IMG/VR virus record: IMGVR_UViG_3300006853_000010
Span: 1 to 35,522 of that record
From: a virus
Direction: 5' to 3' (one strand)
Length of the DNA: 35,522 bases
How positions within the stretch are numbered: the first letter of the stretch is position 1; each line of letters begins with the position of its first letter. The notes beneath the pieces are model-generated. The model was not told where the DNA came from. It made no database searches and saw only the letters and a program-made list of their open reading frames with translations. Positions 34,268 through 35,522 of this stretch are shown piece after piece. The translations under genes were made by a program, and so were the position numbers.

Positions 34268-35203
34268 ATGGGAATGGAACAAGGCGCATATATTGATGGA
34301 GATAGTGGCTCCGATTTTACCTATGGCTATGGGGGTGGGGGCGATGAGTTCGCCATTGATTACGCGGCTGATTATGGCGGCGCGCAGAATTACACAAGTG
34401 ACGGCGACTTGTTTGGCGCTTACTACGATTATTACATGGGCATGGGCCTCGATCCGTCGCAAGCTGCGAGCTACGCGGCCGAGGACGCCACGGCGGGCTC
34501 AATCGAGATTCCGACTTATGAACAAGCCCCATTGCCTGACATCTCATTGCCGTCTTACGGATTGCCTTACATCCCTAATTACGATTATTGGCAATCGCCG
34601 CCTTACATCCCGGTATTTTCGGATTTGCCGACCCCACAGCCTCCGGTAGGGTCTTTGCCTCAATCGCCTGCAACGCAACAACCAAACTTACCTCCGGCAT
34701 GCCCAGGCGGATACTACCATCCATATCCAATAGGGCATCCGCAGCAAAATGAGTGTAGGCCCTTTCCACCTGCGCCGACTCCGGCGCCGGCGCCGCCTCA
34801 ACAAAGGCCGCAACAACCATCGTCGGGCGGGGGAGCGCAAGCTCCCAGGCCACCACAGCAACAATGCCCAACGGGTCAATATCGCGATCAGGCGACAGGT
34901 CAATGCAAACCGATTCCGCAGGGACAACCGCAACAGTGTCCAACGGGCTACTACAGGGCGCCAAGCGGTCAATGCATGCCCATACCTCGATGCACGACTC
35001 TGGGAACTACCTTTGATCTGTCGAGAGGGATTTGTGTCCCACAGGGCCAGGCTGTTTTGCCTGCGCCGAGCGAAGCCGATGACCTCTTAGCGAATCTGAA
35101 AAAACTTCCGTGGTGGATCTGGCTCGCGCTCGGAGGCTTTCTGTTGTTGGGCCGGGATGAAGACGGAAGGACAACGACAGTCAGATATAGGAGGGCATCT
35201 TGA
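34268..35203 (+). CDS. Large tail-anchored protein with four Cys-pair repeats
   Basis: This 311-residue protein begins acidic and Gly/Tyr-rich (about 1-90), passes through a Pro/Gln-rich linker (PPVGSLPQSPATQQPNLPPA, then PAPAPPQQRPQQPSSGGGAQ) and carries four related C...C units: CPGGYYHPYPIG...C, CPTGQYRDQATGQC, CPTGYYRAPSGQC and CTTLGTTFDLSRGIC. The units resemble small disulphide-bonded carbohydrate- or chitin-binding repeats. It ends with a membrane helix LPWWIWLALGGFLLLG and a basic tail. It is probably a virion surface or spacer protein anchored in a membrane. The start follows TAGGAAATAGTC; the stop overlaps the next ATG. Confidence 0.8.
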   Translation: MGMEQGAYIDGDSGSDFTYGYGGGGDEFAIDYAADYGGAQNYTSDGDLFGAYYDYYMGMGLDPSQAASYAAEDATAGSIEIPTYEQAPLPDISLPSYGLPYIPNYDYWQSPPYIPVFSDLPTPQPPVGSLPQSPATQQPNLPPACPGGYYHPYPIGHPQQNECRPFPPAPTPAPAPPQQRPQQPSSGGGAQAPRPPQQQCPTGQYRDQATGQCKPIPQGQPQQCPTGYYRAPSGQCMPIPRCTTLGTTFDLSRGICVPQGQAVLPAPSEADDLLANLKKLPWWIWLALGGFLLLGRDEDGRTTTVRYRRAS

Positions 35204-35522
35204 TGGGTTGTAGTTGCGAACAATCAGGCATGAGTGGTTGCTGCGGTTCGGGGCTGAGCGGTTTGTATGGCCTTGATCGCCTGATGGGCGCTTTGCTTGC
35301 CCCAGGATCACAAGTCCGCGTGGGCTTCGCCTATGAATCAGTGGCCACACAGAGCCAGATCAATCAGGGCTTAGAGCGGCCTGTGTATATTCAAGACATG
35401 CTCCGAAATAGCCTGCTCGAAGCGGGTATTTTCGATTCCGTCTCTGTGACCGTCTCCCCGCCTCCAATTTCGTTTCTGACAGATGGCTATATTTTGGTTC
35501 AGGGAATTACGCGAGGTCAGCA
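35203..35522 (+). CDS. Tail-anchored late protein, 5' part of the gene crossing the join
   Basis: ATG 35203 overlaps the previous stop (TGATG) behind AGGAGGGCATC. The N-terminus is Cys/Gly/Ser-rich (MGCSCEQSGMSGCCGSGLSG), followed by LDRLMGALLAPGSQVRVGFA and YIQDMLRNSLLEAGIFDSVS, which continues in frame to base 2 of the window. The whole protein has 221 residues (81 here plus 140 there). The N-terminal cysteine cluster has no recognised motif; it might carry disulphides or a metal. The C-terminal anchor is described at 1-436. Confidence 0.85.
   Translation, partial: MGCSCEQSGMSGCCGSGLSGLYGLDRLMGALLAPGSQVRVGFAYESVATQSQINQGLERPVYIQDMLRNSLLEAGIFDSVSVTVSPPPISFLTDGYILVQGITRGQ
35433..35522. repeat. 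Terminal overlap of a circular sequence (right copy)
   Basis: Identical to bases 1-90; see the left copy. Confidence 0.95.

Noticed and set aside
1-35522. CRISPR array, insertion sequence or tRNA gene
   Set aside because: No regular repeat-spacer pattern, transposase, or cloverleaf with CCA-type end was found on reading either strand.

Overview
The window is a complete circular replicon: bases 1-90 and 35433-35522 are identical, and one reading frame runs unbroken through the join. The unit length is therefore 35,432 bp. The gene content is that of a temperate bacterial virus (or circular provirus) with closely packed genes, strong GGAG-type ribosome sites and many ATGA overlaps. No terminase, portal, tape-measure or tail-tube gene can be recognised, and the only P-loop ATPase seen is a replicative helicase. 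The late genes instead encode beta-rich capsid-type proteins, arginine-rich basic proteins, spike-like proteins, a membrane-anchored lytic transglycosylase and a series of proteins ending in one C-terminal transmembrane helix. I infer a tailless virus, probably with a membrane in the particle. Base composition looks near 50% GC. Peptidoglycan-cleaving and membrane proteins indicate a bacterial host, which I cannot name.

Layout in four blocks. (1) Late block, + strand, 33087 through the join to 10120: transglutaminase-like protein, four proteins with C-terminal membrane anchors, winged-helix/basic protein, basic membrane protein, candidate major capsid protein followed by a terminator, three further beta-rich proteins sharing a repeated pattern, two spike-like proteins with the same N-terminus, a zinc-ribbon protein, and the transglycosylase. 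The block ends at a strong terminator. (2) Early/replication block, - strand, 26220 down to 10475: ribbon-helix-helix regulator, methyltransferase-like protein, HTH protein, many small unknown genes, DnaB-N/P-loop helicase, a 12-copy TTGACC repeat cluster (candidate origin), HNH nuclease, PAPS-reductase-like protein, Gp157-like protein, RNA ligase, Dam methylase, PD-(D/E)XK-like nuclease and a FimB/FimE-like recombinase. Six copies of a 26-bp dyad sit at its gene junctions. (3) Lysogeny block, + strand, 26411-29660: a second ribbon-helix-helix regulator, a secreted protein, a candidate three-way-junction RNA, a four-helix membrane protein and a full-length phage integrase. (4) A - strand block 32859-29985 of unknown, mostly acidic or low-complexity proteins ending with a tiny hydrophobic protein.

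Working model (inference): two divergent ribbon-helix-helix proteins around 26221-26410 set the lysis/lysogeny choice; the early block replicates the circle from the repeat cluster at about 20.4-20.7 kb; the late block builds a capsid over or around a membrane and carries a transglycosylase for passage through peptidoglycan.
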